A DNA stretch of 64,000 nucleotides, from NCBI GenBank assembly GCA_030425505.1, contig JAUIAB010000007.1, positions 1 to 64,000 on the forward strand, written 5' to 3'. The notes beneath the pieces are model-generated. The model ran no database searches, had not been told where the DNA came from, and saw nothing but the letters and a program-made list of their open reading frames with translations. Each line of letters starts with the position of its first letter. Within the stretch, counting starts at the first letter, position 1. A program made the translations under genes and the position numbers. Shown here one piece after another: positions 17,030-26,299 of the stretch. Origin of the DNA: Bacteroidia bacterium (GTDB lineage: Bacteria; Bacteroidota; Bacteroidia; Cytophagales; Flammeovirgaceae).

Positions 17030-17902
17030 TTAATAAGACCAAAGCTCAGTTTCGTAGTCAACCATGTCATACTTAAACTCAAGAGACTTTGCTAAGCCAA
17101 GCTTTTGGTTTCCTCCATATACTTCTTCCACAATTTGATCTTTAGCATTTGAGAATTTATATACTCTCCCAGAAAATTGCCTCAGCTCAAATGCATCAGC
17201 CAAATTTTTATTCTCATTAATATTCTTTTCATTGAACCAGATAGCATCCGGATTATCCACAAAAACATTATCTACTAATTCTTTATAACTAAAAGTAGCT
17301 AACTCTTTATCAATACCTGTAGGGTACAAATCTCCTGGTATAATTAATTTGATTGATTGAATATCATGTCTAAGCTGAGAAGTTTTCTTATTGAAGATTA
17401 TATCTTCTTTTAGCTCTAACATATAGATTTGTTTAGGAAAGAACTCTGCTGGAGCATCTTCTACTATAGTTGCCGTTCCATCGCCACCCCAATCATCAAA
17501 TCCCCCACCCCATTCGTCTCCTCCACCAAACACGCCATCTCCTCCACCAAACATATCATCTCCACCATCTACACCTGGAACTTTTAAGTTTTCTAAAAAC
17601 TCCTGTAGAGACATTCTTTGTAACAAAGAATCATTCTTATAGGGTCTTAGAACACCTGCCTTAACAGCATCAATAACTATTTTAGTTATCCAGTTACCTT
17701 CAGAGAAAAAAGGTGCATTTATTTTTTCTCTAAGATCTAATCGATACCATACGCTTTTCTTATACATGATATCGGCCTTACGAATAGGTCTTATAGAGTT
17801 ATAATTATAACTATTATCATCTATTTCTTGAGCAGACACAGTAACTATGCCAGCAAAAGCTATAGATAAAATTAAAAATACTATACGCCAGTTCTTTCTC
17901 AT
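17030..17902 (-). CDS. gldN: gliding motility / T9SS ring protein GldN (PorN)
   Basis: 290 residues with a signal peptide (about 1-25, ending TVSAQ). The chain has GldN features: IRPIRKADIMYKKSVWYRLDLREKIN near the N-terminus, and the C-terminal half with IWFNEKNINENKNLADAFELRQFSGRVYKFSN. GldN/PorN is periplasmic and forms, with the lipoprotein GldK/PorK, the large ring under the outer membrane that couples the GldLM motor to the T9SS translocon. Position directly after gldM (13 nt) confirms it. Odd feature: residues 112-142 are a Gly/Asp-rich insert of FGGGD and WGGGFDD units. Confidence 0.95.
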   Translation of the reverse strand: MRKNWRIVFLILSIAFAGIVTVSAQEIDDNSYNYNSIRPIRKADIMYKKSVWYRLDLREKINAPFFSEGNWITKIVIDAVKAGVLRPYKNDSLLQRMSLQEFLENLKVPGVDGGDDMFGGGDGVFGGGDEWGGGFDDWGGDGTATIVEDAPAEFFPKQIYMLELKEDIIFNKKTSQLRHDIQSIKLIIPGDLYPTGIDKELATFSYKELVDNVFVDNPDAIWFNEKNINENKNLADAFELRQFSGRVYKFSNAKDQIVEEVYGGNQKLGLAKSLEFKYDMVDYETELWSY

Positions 17903-17915
17903 AATAAATCTTATA

Positions 17916-19517
17916 TTAATTTATAGGTATATTAATTATGTTATCCATACCACTAACAACTTCTTCCTGATCCTGAAAGTTTCTTCTTTTTACTTGCTTA
18001 ATTTCTACTACAATCCTATCTCCTTCTTTTGCACTAGCAGCAAAATCAGAAATATTCACTCTACTATCACTAACTTTTTTAGCTGCTATAGCTCTTCTAC
18101 CTCTTGCAAGAGTAATTTCCCATCTTGTAACCTTGTATCTTGCATCTTTAGGTAAGAAACTTTTAAAATCTTCATCTGCAACTGCTGCCATTGTTAATAC
18201 CCTTGGCATAGTAGCTACAGAAACTCCATTTTTTAAGTCAATCTTTTTATTTCCAGTGCCAATTGGAACTATCTCTGGTTTAGGTACAGCTCTTACCCTA
18301 AAAGATTCTGATCCTATTAAGTTCCCGCTGCTCCTAACTGATAATGTTACTTTCTTATCTTTAGGTATTAGTGTAATAAATCCTTTTTTACCTCCTTTAA
18401 TTACAGAGGCTCCATTCGCACTGAATGAAGGATCGTACGCACTTCCTAAAGCAGGAACTTGCACATTAAGCTCATTTCCACAATTAAAATAGAGTGCAGA
18501 GACTGCTGCTGCTTGTATAGAAATCACAGGTTTTGCAACTGTATATTTTTCATCAACTTCTAGAACTTGCTCGCCCAGTGGAGTCTGAACTTTAATTGTT
18601 CCTTTCCAAGATTTGGTTACATTACCATCTTTATCATAACCACCGCCACTAGCCACAAAAGAAACTTTACCTTTTCCATCTTTATCAACTTTAATTTCTT
18701 TCCCTCCAAAAGTCATTTTAGGCTTAAGCGAGGAGGAAACTGCAGCTATGAACATTTCAGCCTCGTATTTAGTACCTGCTGCCACAATTTTAGATTCAGG
18801 TTTTACTACTGGTATCACCTTATCAACTCTAAGTTGATCCGCACCTACTTCAGAAGATAAAAGTTCTATAGCTTTAGATTCAGCTTGGGCAACTTGTGAC
18901 TTTAACTGACTTAATATTGCTAATGCTGCTACATTTGGTGTATTTTGAAATTGCAACTCCGCAAAATCTTTTCTTCTTTGATCAGGGTCATCTTTATATA
19001 TCTCCATATCCTTAGCATCTAAAGCTATTGGAGGCATATTAAGGGAGTCATGAACAGTATTAAGTTTTTCTATAAATGCGTTAAGCTTTTGCTGCAAAAC
19101 ATATGCCTCACCCTTCTTAGATCCTTCAGGACCTATGGTGTAATGCATTTGTGCATCATATCCTCCCTTATCGTCTATTTGACCATTCTCATCTTTTCCA
19201 GCTATTTCAATAATTTTATCTCTAATCTTTTTAATTTCATTTATTGCTTCAGATGCCCAGTCCCTTACTTGTTCTGATTTTTTGACAATTTCTAAATCTT
19301 GTGGTCTATTTCCATTTTTTTCAACAACGCTAGCTATGCCTTGTATAGACCTTTCATTATCAGCTCTAGTAAGTTTGACTGAGTGCCTTACGCTTTCATC
19401 AATAAATATGAATTTGTTAAGAATATCATTACTAACCTGCAACGCCAATAGTGCTGTCAGTACTAAGTACATCATTCCTATCATCCGCTGCCGTGGTGTT
19501 TCGTTAGCACCTGCCAT
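17916..19517 (-). CDS. gldM: T9SS motor protein GldM (PorM)
   Basis: 533 residues. It begins MAGANETPRQRMIGMMYLVLTALLALQVSNDIL, the single inner-membrane helix signature of GldM; the rest is a long periplasmic shaft of four domains. GldM dimers enter the GldL pentamer and form the proton-driven rotary motor of T9SS and gliding, reaching up to the GldK/GldN ring. It lies between gldL and gldN on the same strand, with 61 nt and 13 nt gaps. Length and start match the family. Confidence 0.97.
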   Translation of the reverse strand: MAGANETPRQRMIGMMYLVLTALLALQVSNDILNKFIFIDESVRHSVKLTRADNERSIQGIASVVEKNGNRPQDLEIVKKSEQVRDWASEAINEIKKIRDKIIEIAGKDENGQIDDKGGYDAQMHYTIGPEGSKKGEAYVLQQKLNAFIEKLNTVHDSLNMPPIALDAKDMEIYKDDPDQRRKDFAELQFQNTPNVAALAILSQLKSQVAQAESKAIELLSSEVGADQLRVDKVIPVVKPESKIVAAGTKYEAEMFIAAVSSSLKPKMTFGGKEIKVDKDGKGKVSFVASGGGYDKDGNVTKSWKGTIKVQTPLGEQVLEVDEKYTVAKPVISIQAAAVSALYFNCGNELNVQVPALGSAYDPSFSANGASVIKGGKKGFITLIPKDKKVTLSVRSSGNLIGSESFRVRAVPKPEIVPIGTGNKKIDLKNGVSVATMPRVLTMAAVADEDFKSFLPKDARYKVTRWEITLARGRRAIAAKKVSDSRVNISDFAASAKEGDRIVVEIKQVKRRNFQDQEEVVSGMDNIINIPIN

Positions 19518-19578
19518 ATTAGTTTTTTTTTAAGTTTTAGTAAAAAGTATTAATTCTTAAATAAATAATGATAAAAAG

Positions 19579-20403
19579 CTATGCCTTCATTGCAGCAAGC
19601 ATATTACCATATACTTTATTTAAAGAAGAAATATTGGTAGTAAGATTAGAAAGTTGATCTTTGAATTGCTTAGACTCTTTGCTTGCATCAGTCATACTTT
19701 CCATAGCAACCGTTAAATTACTATAAAACTTATTCATTGCTTTCAAATGGCTGTTAGCATCTTTAAGTTCCATCTCATAAACTGCATTCAATGCTCCTAA
19801 GTTCTTAGTAAGAACTTGCACTTGACCATGGTATTCTTTAGCATCTTTTGCACTACTACTCATTTCGTTCATCGCTGAAGTAGCAACAGAATATGCTTTA
19901 TTTAGTTCAGCAACAGATTTAGTAGCACTATTCAAGTTTTGAACATATTCATTGGATGCAGAAGCAGCACTGGTTACTGTTTTCATATCATTAACTCTAT
20001 CGTTTAATGACTTCATACCAGTTCCAAAATTTTTAAATACATCAGCACCAATATTAGCTTCCATTAAAAGCTTATCAATACCAGCCATCGCTTCCATTAT
20101 TTTATTTTGCTTTTCGTTTTTGCTTGACAGTTTATTTCTATTTCCTCCATCTCCTTCTGCCAGTTCAGGGTATACTTTAGCCCAGTCATAATGAAAGTCA
20201 GAGGCAGGTGCAGGTTGGAATGTACCGATAAAAAATATGAATGACTCTGTCATTAACCCAACAGTAAGCATTATACCAGCTCCTTCCCAGTGCATAATCT
20301 TATATAATGCACCTATAACCACAATAGATGCTCCTAAACTAGTTATTCTTGGCACCCAAACTCTGTAAAAGTATTGTGAACCTGATTCTTGCATTTTACT
20401 CAT
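19579..20403 (-). CDS. gldL: T9SS motor stator GldL (PorL)
   Basis: 274 residues with two N-terminal transmembrane helices (about 17-37 and 40-61; ITSLGASIVVIGALYKIMHWEGAGIMLTVGLMTESFIFFIGTFQP), including the conserved Glu in the second helix (MTESFIFF) thought to carry protons. The cytoplasmic remainder is helical and Ser/Asn-rich with heptad-like repeats. It partners GldM. Its start lies 42 nt downstream of the gldK stop. Confidence 0.96.
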   Translation of the reverse strand: MSKMQESGSQYFYRVWVPRITSLGASIVVIGALYKIMHWEGAGIMLTVGLMTESFIFFIGTFQPAPASDFHYDWAKVYPELAEGDGGNRNKLSSKNEKQNKIMEAMAGIDKLLMEANIGADVFKNFGTGMKSLNDRVNDMKTVTSAASASNEYVQNLNSATKSVAELNKAYSVATSAMNEMSSSAKDAKEYHGQVQVLTKNLGALNAVYEMELKDANSHLKAMNKFYSNLTVAMESMTDASKESKQFKDQLSNLTTNISSLNKVYGNMLAAMKA

Positions 20404-20445
20404 ATTTATTTTTTGTTAATTTATGTTTAAAGTAAAGTCTACTAT

Positions 20446-21489
20446 TTAAAAGAATTCGTATCCTGACGATCTACCCAAGCTGGTCATAACAGCTCTAAAA
20501 CCTATGTATGACCTAGCTGAATCTTGGTATTCATAAGATCTTGTGCCTGTTCGTATATAATATTTGATATCTTTCCATGATCCTCCTCTAACTACTTTTC
20601 TTGGTTCGTTTTCATCAAAGTAAGTTGGGTTCAGATCCCACACTACCGGATAACTAGCAGGATGAAACGCATCTTCACACCATTCTGCTACATTACCAGC
20701 CATATCATAAAGTCCAAAACCATTAGGGAAATATGAGTAAGAAGGAGACGTGTAAGCAAACCCGTCGTCAAAGTAATTTCCTCGCCCTGGCTTAAAGTTT
20801 GCCAAAGCACACCCTCTACCGTTTCTGGCATAAGGATTACCCCAAGGGTACGAATTACCATCCAATCCTCCTCTTGCAGCATATTCCCACTCTGCTTCCG
20901 AAGGAAGCCTGAAATTAGGCATAGCAAATAAGCCTTCCGTCTCTCTATATTCGTTTAAATATCTTGTTCTCCACTTACAAAATTCTTTTGCAGCAAACCA
21001 GTCAACACCTACTACTGGATAGTCATCAAATGATGGATGCATGTAATAGTATTGTACCATCGGATCACCCATGTGGTAGGTAAAATCTTTCATCCACACG
21101 GTAGTATCAGGATAAAGCTGATCCATTACTTCTGATTCACTCCATTCATAACTTGTATCAGACCCTGTCATCATTTCGTTGATAAACTGACGATATTCAT
21201 TATTGGTTATCTCAGCATCATCCATGAAGAATCCTCCTATAGTTACCTGCTTGTTAAGATTAATCTTTGACGAAGTTATATCTTCATCCATTTGCCCCAT
21301 ATGGAATGTTCCTGGAGGGACTATTGTCATTCCATAAGGAATAGATTGAGTAGTCCATTCTCTATCTGGAACTCCAACTAGTTGTCCTTCTGATGATTCT
21401 CTTCCACCAAAAACTCCACAACCTTGAATAATAACTGCCAAAAGAAGCGCTGCTATTCCTGAAACACTAATTTTACTGTAGTTCACCAT
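20446..21489 (-). CDS. gldK: gliding motility / T9SS lipoprotein GldK (PorK)
   Basis: 347 residues with a lipoprotein signal (IIQGC, Cys24) and a formylglycine-generating-enzyme-like (SUMF1) domain: MTIVPPGTFHMGQ, FRLPSEAEWEYAARGG, GLYDMAGNVAEWCED, KVVRGGSWKDI and YIGFRAVM. In GldK/PorK this fold is structural, forming the outer-membrane-attached ring with GldN. It follows porP/sprF by about 100 nt, the same order as porP-porK-porL-porM-porN in other Bacteroidota. Confidence 0.96.
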   Translation of the reverse strand: MVNYSKISVSGIAALLLAVIIQGCGVFGGRESSEGQLVGVPDREWTTQSIPYGMTIVPPGTFHMGQMDEDITSSKINLNKQVTIGGFFMDDAEITNNEYRQFINEMMTGSDTSYEWSESEVMDQLYPDTTVWMKDFTYHMGDPMVQYYYMHPSFDDYPVVGVDWFAAKEFCKWRTRYLNEYRETEGLFAMPNFRLPSEAEWEYAARGGLDGNSYPWGNPYARNGRGCALANFKPGRGNYFDDGFAYTSPSYSYFPNGFGLYDMAGNVAEWCEDAFHPASYPVVWDLNPTYFDENEPRKVVRGGSWKDIKYYIRTGTRSYEYQDSARSYIGFRAVMTSLGRSSGYEFF

Positions 21490-21590
21490 ACCTTAATTAA
21501 TTACTTTTCTCGCTGTAATTAAACTCAACTTTTTTTACAATGATAAATTTATACAAAAATGAATCCAAAAAAACTTTTACTCTAAATTTT

Positions 21591-22607
21591 TTAATTAATT
21601 CTATACCTTGGGTTTCTAATCGGAGATGGTTCATAAAACTTTAATGATGGCATCTTATAGGTTATTACTATCTCATGAGAAGAAGTTGACTTTGCAGTCC
21701 TTGCCTCTCCTTGGAGAACGTAATCCAGTGCATATCCTACAGATAACCTATTATCTTCCAAAAAGTTAACCCCAAAAAGAAATATTAAATCATCTAATTC
21801 TCTAAATGATACTCCACCATAAAACTTCTCGTTTTTTTCAGCTATTACACTCAACTCTATTGATGTTCTCTCCATATCTGTTTTTACTAATACGGAAGGT
21901 TTGAGCAAAAGTGTTCGGGAAATTCCCCAATTATATCCTGAAGTAAAGTAAAAGTGATTACTAAGACTAGCTACTGACAAACCTGAGCCATATTGAAAAT
22001 CAGACTGACTAAGATGGTTAATGCTTACCCCAAAATAATATTTAGCATGCTCATAAAATGCTCCTAGTCCAAAATCACTACTTAGTTCACTAATTTTTCC
22101 TCTACCCAAAATTTCACTGGCTATTGGCCCGTCAGGGTCTGTAAATCTTAAATTAGAAGTATTAACAGATAGGTTATATATTCCTCCTCTTCCACCAAAG
22201 GACAATTTTCCTTCACCTAAATTTAGATGATAAGCTATTGATAATAATAATTGAAAGTTACTTGATGAACCCACAGAACCACTTGAAAAAGCACTACTAA
22301 ACTTATCATTAACTAAGGTTAGCCCCATCCCCAAGTTATATTTACTAAGAGGCATACTAATAGACAGTAGCTGTGTATTAGGAGCACCCCCATCATCAAA
22401 TGTAGCATTGTACCCTACCCATTGCGATCTATGTGCTAATCTAATTTCGTTCCAGTCTTTATTTTTTCCAGCTGTGGCTGGGTTGAAATAAAGATCTGTA
22501 AACATGTAATTGCTGAATTGAGGATCTTGCTGAGCCTCACATAGTAGTGTTGGAAACAATAACGCAACGGCAAAAAATACTTTTATGTTAAGTAGATATT
22601 TATTCAT
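21591..22607 (-). CDS. PorP/SprF family type IX secretion outer-membrane protein
   Basis: 338 residues. A signal peptide (about 1-25, ending LLCEA) is followed by the family hallmark QQDPQFSNYMFTDLYFNPATAGKNKDWNEIRLAHRSQWVGYN, then a 14-strand type barrel with LLLSIAYHLNLGEGKLSFGGRGGIYN. PorP/SprF proteins sit in the outer membrane and attach secreted adhesins or modules to the T9SS machine. Its place directly upstream of gldK suggests the core PorP of the apparatus rather than an accessory copy. Confidence 0.93.
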   Translation of the reverse strand: MNKYLLNIKVFFAVALLFPTLLCEAQQDPQFSNYMFTDLYFNPATAGKNKDWNEIRLAHRSQWVGYNATFDDGGAPNTQLLSISMPLSKYNLGMGLTLVNDKFSSAFSSGSVGSSSNFQLLLSIAYHLNLGEGKLSFGGRGGIYNLSVNTSNLRFTDPDGPIASEILGRGKISELSSDFGLGAFYEHAKYYFGVSINHLSQSDFQYGSGLSVASLSNHFYFTSGYNWGISRTLLLKPSVLVKTDMERTSIELSVIAEKNEKFYGGVSFRELDDLIFLFGVNFLEDNRLSVGYALDYVLQGEARTAKSTSSHEIVITYKMPSLKFYEPSPIRNPRYRIN

Positions 22608-22672
22608 TTCTCTTGCTGTTACTAATATAGGTCTAATTCTCCATTTATATCTAACCCTTGATATGCTTTCTT

Positions 22673-23455
22673 TTACTTTTTATTTGCTTCATCGATATAC
22701 ATTTCTATTGCAGCAGTCATAGAAGGCGCATTTGGCAACGGAGCTTCAATGCTTAAGTCTAGGTTTCTTTCTTTTACTGCTTTTGCAGTTGTTGGTCCAA
22801 AAGCTGCTATCCTCGTATCGTTTTGCTTAAAATCCGGAAAATTTTCAAATAAAGAGGTTAGACCAGAAGGACTAAAAAAAGCTATTATATCGTAATTGAC
22901 GTCCGCTAGATCAGATAAATCACTCGCCACTGTTTTGTATACAGTAGCCTCACTGTAGTCAAAGTTATTTTTTTCTAAAAAGTTTGGTATGTCGTCTGTT
23001 CGAATATTTGAACATGGAAAAAGGTATTTTTCACCTGGCTGCTTTTCTATTATTTTAACCAAGTCGCTTGCTGTTTTTTCACCAATAAATAGCTTTCTTT
23101 TTCTTATCTGTATATATTTCTGAAGATAGTTGGCAGTTTGTTCTGATATACAAAAGTATTTCATATCAGTAGGAACTTCTATTTTCATACCTGTACATAT
23201 TCTAAAGAAATTATCTATCGCATTCCGACTAGTTAAAATTACCGCTGTATGCTCTAGCACTTTTATTTTTTGTTGCCTAAACTCTTTAATATCAACTGGC
23301 TCTACATGAATAAATGGTCTAAAATCAACCTTTATTTTATATTTATCAGCAAGCTTATGGTAAGGGGAGTTAGGGTTAGGAGGTTCAGGTTGAGATACTA
23401 AAATAGATTTTACAGGCTTTAATTTTTTAGTTTTTGCTGTATTTGACATAATCAT
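22673..23455 (-). CDS. hemD: uroporphyrinogen-III synthase
   Basis: 260 residues from the ATG at 23455 (MIMSNTAKTKKLKPVKSILVSQPEPPNPNSPYHKLADKYKIKVDFRPF); the frame stays open to 23512 but the extra residues are hydrophobic and not family-like, and an ATG at 23449 is also possible. The two-lobed HemD fold shows in VILTSRNAIDNFF, KYLFPCSNIRTDDIPNFL, DIIAFFSPSGLTSLFENFP and RIAAFGPTTAKAV. It cyclises hydroxymethylbilane to uroporphyrinogen III in haem synthesis. It is 65 nt upstream of porP/sprF, an arrangement seen in other Bacteroidota. Confidence 0.88.
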   Translation of the reverse strand: MIMSNTAKTKKLKPVKSILVSQPEPPNPNSPYHKLADKYKIKVDFRPFIHVEPVDIKEFRQQKIKVLEHTAVILTSRNAIDNFFRICTGMKIEVPTDMKYFCISEQTANYLQKYIQIRKRKLFIGEKTASDLVKIIEKQPGEKYLFPCSNIRTDDIPNFLEKNNFDYSEATVYKTVASDLSDLADVNYDIIAFFSPSGLTSLFENFPDFKQNDTRIAAFGPTTAKAVKERNLDLSIEAPLPNAPSMTAAIEMYIDEANKK

Positions 23456-23633
23456 CTCTTTAAACCAATGAAAAGGATATAAAAATTCTGGCAAAAATAA
23501 GAAATTACGCATAACCTGTAAGGAAATTCTATAAAATTTTATTTATTGTACTGATAATGAGTTAAAAACACTAACCCTTCAGGATTATTTCGCAGTAATA
23601 CTAGTTTTATACAGCAGCTAAAAGCTACTTTGT

Positions 23634-24290
23634 TTAGTTACTTCTCCATAAAAATGGAAATAAGATAAGTGATATTGAAAGACAAATAGTGTCTATCGCT
23701 AGAATTATAATTATTTCATCTAAGATATTATTCCAGGAAAAACCTAAAATCGAACTCTTGGCTATTTTTATCAAAAGCATTAATAATGGAACTATCACTG
23801 GAAGGCCTAAAACTGCTGTAAAAAGATGTTTACTCTCCGTTTTTGATGCAATACTTGAAACTGACCCTAGCACTATTGAAAAGCTTATGCTACCAAGAAA
23901 CAAGGCTGCTATAAACATCCATTTATTCTCAGGCATAAAACCAAATATTAAAGAGTAAAAAGCCACTAGTATTGCACTGATTGTTATCGAAAGAAGAAAG
24001 TTGGATATGATTTGAGAAAGTAGTATCAGCTTTGGACTAGATAGTGTATAAAAAAAATAATACTGCCCTTTATCTAAACTCTTATAGCTTTCTGCATTGG
24101 ACTGAATTAGGCAAAAAAGCATCACTATCCAAAATAAGGCATTCCATGTCATTGGGGACAACTCAACTAGCTTATTAAGAAAACTCAAATAAGCTACCCA
24201 AATTGTAGCTACTGCATATACTATAATACCAGATATAAAATACCTACTTCTAAACTGCCGTAAAAGAAGAATTTTTAAAAGCTCAATCAA
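23634..24290 (-). CDS. ccmB: haem exporter permease CcmB
   Basis: 218 residues with six predicted transmembrane helices (first about 15-35). Family pattern: LLRQFRSRYFISGIIVYAVATIWVAYLSF at the start, QSNAESYKSLDKGQYYFFYTLSSPKLILLSQIISNFLL after helix 2, and VLGLPVIVPLLMLLIKIA near the end. CcmB is the permease part of the CcmABC cytochrome c maturation transporter. No ccmA or ccmC is visible here. About 120 nt separate it from hemD. Confidence 0.85.
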   Translation of the reverse strand: MIELLKILLLRQFRSRYFISGIIVYAVATIWVAYLSFLNKLVELSPMTWNALFWIVMLFCLIQSNAESYKSLDKGQYYFFYTLSSPKLILLSQIISNFLLSITISAILVAFYSLIFGFMPENKWMFIAALFLGSISFSIVLGSVSSIASKTESKHLFTAVLGLPVIVPLLMLLIKIAKSSILGFSWNNILDEIIIILAIDTICLSISLILFPFLWRSN

Positions 24291-24376
24291 AAAATTAACT
24301 CCTATTTTTCTAAAGCAAATGTATTCAGAAACTGCTAAGTTTACACGAGTGTTTTTTTACTACCATTTTTTATTAA

Positions 24377-24477
24377 ATGAAACAGACCATGTCTGGTGTA
24401 AAATTGAGGCACACACGACGCAATGATTAAGATACGTGCCAAACAGATTAAGGTCGGTCACAAATTTTAAACACATG
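24377..24477 (+). promoter_or_regulatory. duplicated leader element, copy A, upstream of asd
   Basis: A stretch of 101 nt ending at the asd start codon. It aligns with 47533-47434 on the minus strand (copy B), with 82 of 101 positions identical by hand count and one gap. It opens with ATGAAACAGACCATGTCTG, identical in both copies and able to form the hairpin CAGAC-CAT-GTCTG. A mini-ORF (24377-24430) encodes MKQTMSGVKLRHTRRND. A second stem GGCAC (24408-24412) / GTGCC (24436-24440) becomes GGTAC/GTACC in copy B, a compensated change. The gene bodies after the two start codons are not similar. This is probably a cis-acting RNA leader (attenuator, riboswitch or uORF control); its ligand or signal is unknown. 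Confidence 0.6.
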
Positions 24478-25464
24478 AAATTAGCTATTGTAGGTGTTAC
24501 AGGTCTTGTAGGATCTGAGGTTCTAAAAGTTTTAGAAGAGAGGAAGCTGCAAATTGATGAGTTAATTCCTGTAGCTTCTGTGAGATCTAAAGGAAAGAAG
24601 ATATCATTAAATAATAGCTATTGGGAAGTTATTACTATTGATGAAGCATTAGAAAAAAAACCTAATATAGCTATCTTCTCAGCTGGATCAGAAGTATCGA
24701 AAGAATACGCCCCTCTTTTTGCTAATAATGGCACAACTGTAATTGATAATTCTTCTTTCTGGAGAATGGATGACAGCAAAAAATTAGTTGTTCCAGAAAT
24801 TAATGGTCATTTGATAAATAAAGAGGATAAAATAATTGCTAACCCAAATTGCTCTACAATTCAAATGGTTATGGCTCTTTATCCATTGCATAAAGCATAT
24901 AAAATTAAAAGAATTGTGGTTTCTACCTATCAGTCTGTTACTGGATCTGGAAAAAAAGCAGTTGATCAGTTAATGAAAGAGCGTAAAGGTAAAAAGCTTA
25001 ATAGTGAAGATATGGCTTATCCTCACAAGATAGATATGAATGCCATACCCCATATTGATGTTTTTCAGGAGAATGGATACTCTAAGGAAGAAATGAAGAT
25101 GGTAAGTGAAACGCAAAAAATTCTAAATGATTATACAATAAAGATTACTTCAACCACTGTAAGAATCCCTACGATAGGAGGTCATTCGGAGTCTATTAAT
25201 GTAGAATTTGAGAAAGAGTTTAACCTTGAAGATGTTTATTCTTATTTAAATGATTTTAAAGGAATTCAAGTCATTGATAATCTTTCAAAAAACGAATATC
25301 CTTTGTGCAACTATGCTCATGGCAAAGACGATGTTTTTGTTGGCAGGATAAGAAGGGATGAATCTCAGCCTAATACATTAAATATGTGGGTTGTAGCTGA
25401 TAATTTAAGAAAAGGAGCGGCTACCAATGCTGTACAGATTGCCGAACTCTTTATGCTACCTTAA
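24475..25464 (+). CDS. asd: aspartate-semialdehyde dehydrogenase
   Basis: 329 residues from the ATG at 24475 (MKLAIVGVTGLVGSEVLKVLEERKL); the frame extends upstream to a GTG at 24436, but those codons belong to the conserved leader. NADP-binding GVTGLVGSEV, phosphate-binding SVRSKGK, catalytic Cys in ANPNCSTIQM and active-site His in RIPTIGGHSESINVEFE are all present. The enzyme reduces aspartyl phosphate to the semialdehyde used for lysine/diaminopimelate, threonine and methionine. The matching aspartate kinase lies at 42.1-43.4 kb. It ends 7 nt before the convergent barrel gene. Confidence 0.95.
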   Translation: MKLAIVGVTGLVGSEVLKVLEERKLQIDELIPVASVRSKGKKISLNNSYWEVITIDEALEKKPNIAIFSAGSEVSKEYAPLFANNGTTVIDNSSFWRMDDSKKLVVPEINGHLINKEDKIIANPNCSTIQMVMALYPLHKAYKIKRIVVSTYQSVTGSGKKAVDQLMKERKGKKLNSEDMAYPHKIDMNAIPHIDVFQENGYSKEEMKMVSETQKILNDYTIKITSTTVRIPTIGGHSESINVEFEKEFNLEDVYSYLNDFKGIQVIDNLSKNEYPLCNYAHGKDDVFVGRIRRDESQPNTLNMWVVADNLRKGAATNAVQIAELFMLP

Positions 25465-25471
25465 AGGACTT

Positions 25472-26299
25472 TCAATCAAACTTCATTCTCCAAGAAACTC
25501 CTGCTTCAACAAAGAAGTCCTCTATTCCATTGTTTGATCCATACCCTCCTAAAATATCAATTTGTAAGTTATTGTTAATTAAATATCCCAAGCCAGTATC
25601 AAATTTTGTTGTTAAATCTCCATTGAGAACAGATCCATAGTTCTCTACAAAGCCTCCAAGTTTATCAGTAATTGGGAATGATATATTTGCAACATATCCA
25701 AAAGATGGATCTGAGTTAAAACCATCCCATGAAAGTTTAAAGTTGGTAAAAAGACTCCAATTAGCAAACAGATCATGCCTGGCTATTAAAACTAGTTTAG
25801 GTGCTATTTTATCTTTTTCATAATCTTCAGAGGCAAAAGGCATTTCGAATCTGGCTTGAAAACCAAGCGCAGGAATAACTCCATCAGGATCTTCTATCAA
25901 ATTAACTCTAGCTCCAAACTGTATGCTGCTGATGCCATCGCTACTAATTTCCGAAAAGGGTATATCTGTTATTTTACTAGCAGAATAATCTACGACTGCA
26001 CTAATTTCAAACTTTTCGCATAGCCCATATCTTAATACATTATTAAATAAAAAACCTTTGTTTTTAGCTTTAAGTATTACTGGGTTTCCTTCAATATCTG
26101 TAGATAGAAAATCAATATCTGCATTGCTTCTATTAATTCCTGACTGAACTTGAAACACTTTTTTACCAGTAGTATTTGGTCCTATTGCCTGCCCTGGTCT
26201 ACCAGTTCTTATTGTTTCTGCATATTGTGCCTGAGAAGTTAGAGGTAAAAAGCTAATCACAGAAAATCCTACACACAAGACCAATTGTTTTATTTTCAT
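25472..26299 (-). CDS. outer-membrane barrel, Phenol_MetA_deg (transporter)-like family
   Basis: 275 residues: signal peptide (about 1-24, ending TSQAQ), then a plug-like start YAETIRTGRPGQAIGPNTTGKKVFQVQSGINR and strands throughout, ending VEAGVSWRMKFD. This is the pattern of the barrel family annotated as transporter or MetA-pathway-of-phenol-degradation protein in Bacteroidota. Substrate and role are unknown and the name does not imply phenol breakdown. It faces asd tail to tail. Confidence 0.75.
   Translation of the reverse strand: MKIKQLVLCVGFSVISFLPLTSQAQYAETIRTGRPGQAIGPNTTGKKVFQVQSGINRSNADIDFLSTDIEGNPVILKAKNKGFLFNNVLRYGLCEKFEISAVVDYSASKITDIPFSEISSDGISSIQFGARVNLIEDPDGVIPALGFQARFEMPFASEDYEKDKIAPKLVLIARHDLFANWSLFTNFKLSWDGFNSDPSFGYVANISFPITDKLGGFVENYGSVLNGDLTTKFDTGLGYLINNNLQIDILGGYGSNNGIEDFFVEAGVSWRMKFD

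Noticed and set aside
17470-17664. A His/Leu-rich 64-codon plus-strand frame inside gldN
   Set aside because: It is the reverse complement of the Gly/Asp-rich repeat in GldN; low complexity explains it.
24335-24360. Possible terminator ACAC-GA-GTGT with seven T residues before leader copy A
   Set aside because: The stem is only 4 bp, no plus-strand gene lies upstream to need it, and it is not present before copy B.
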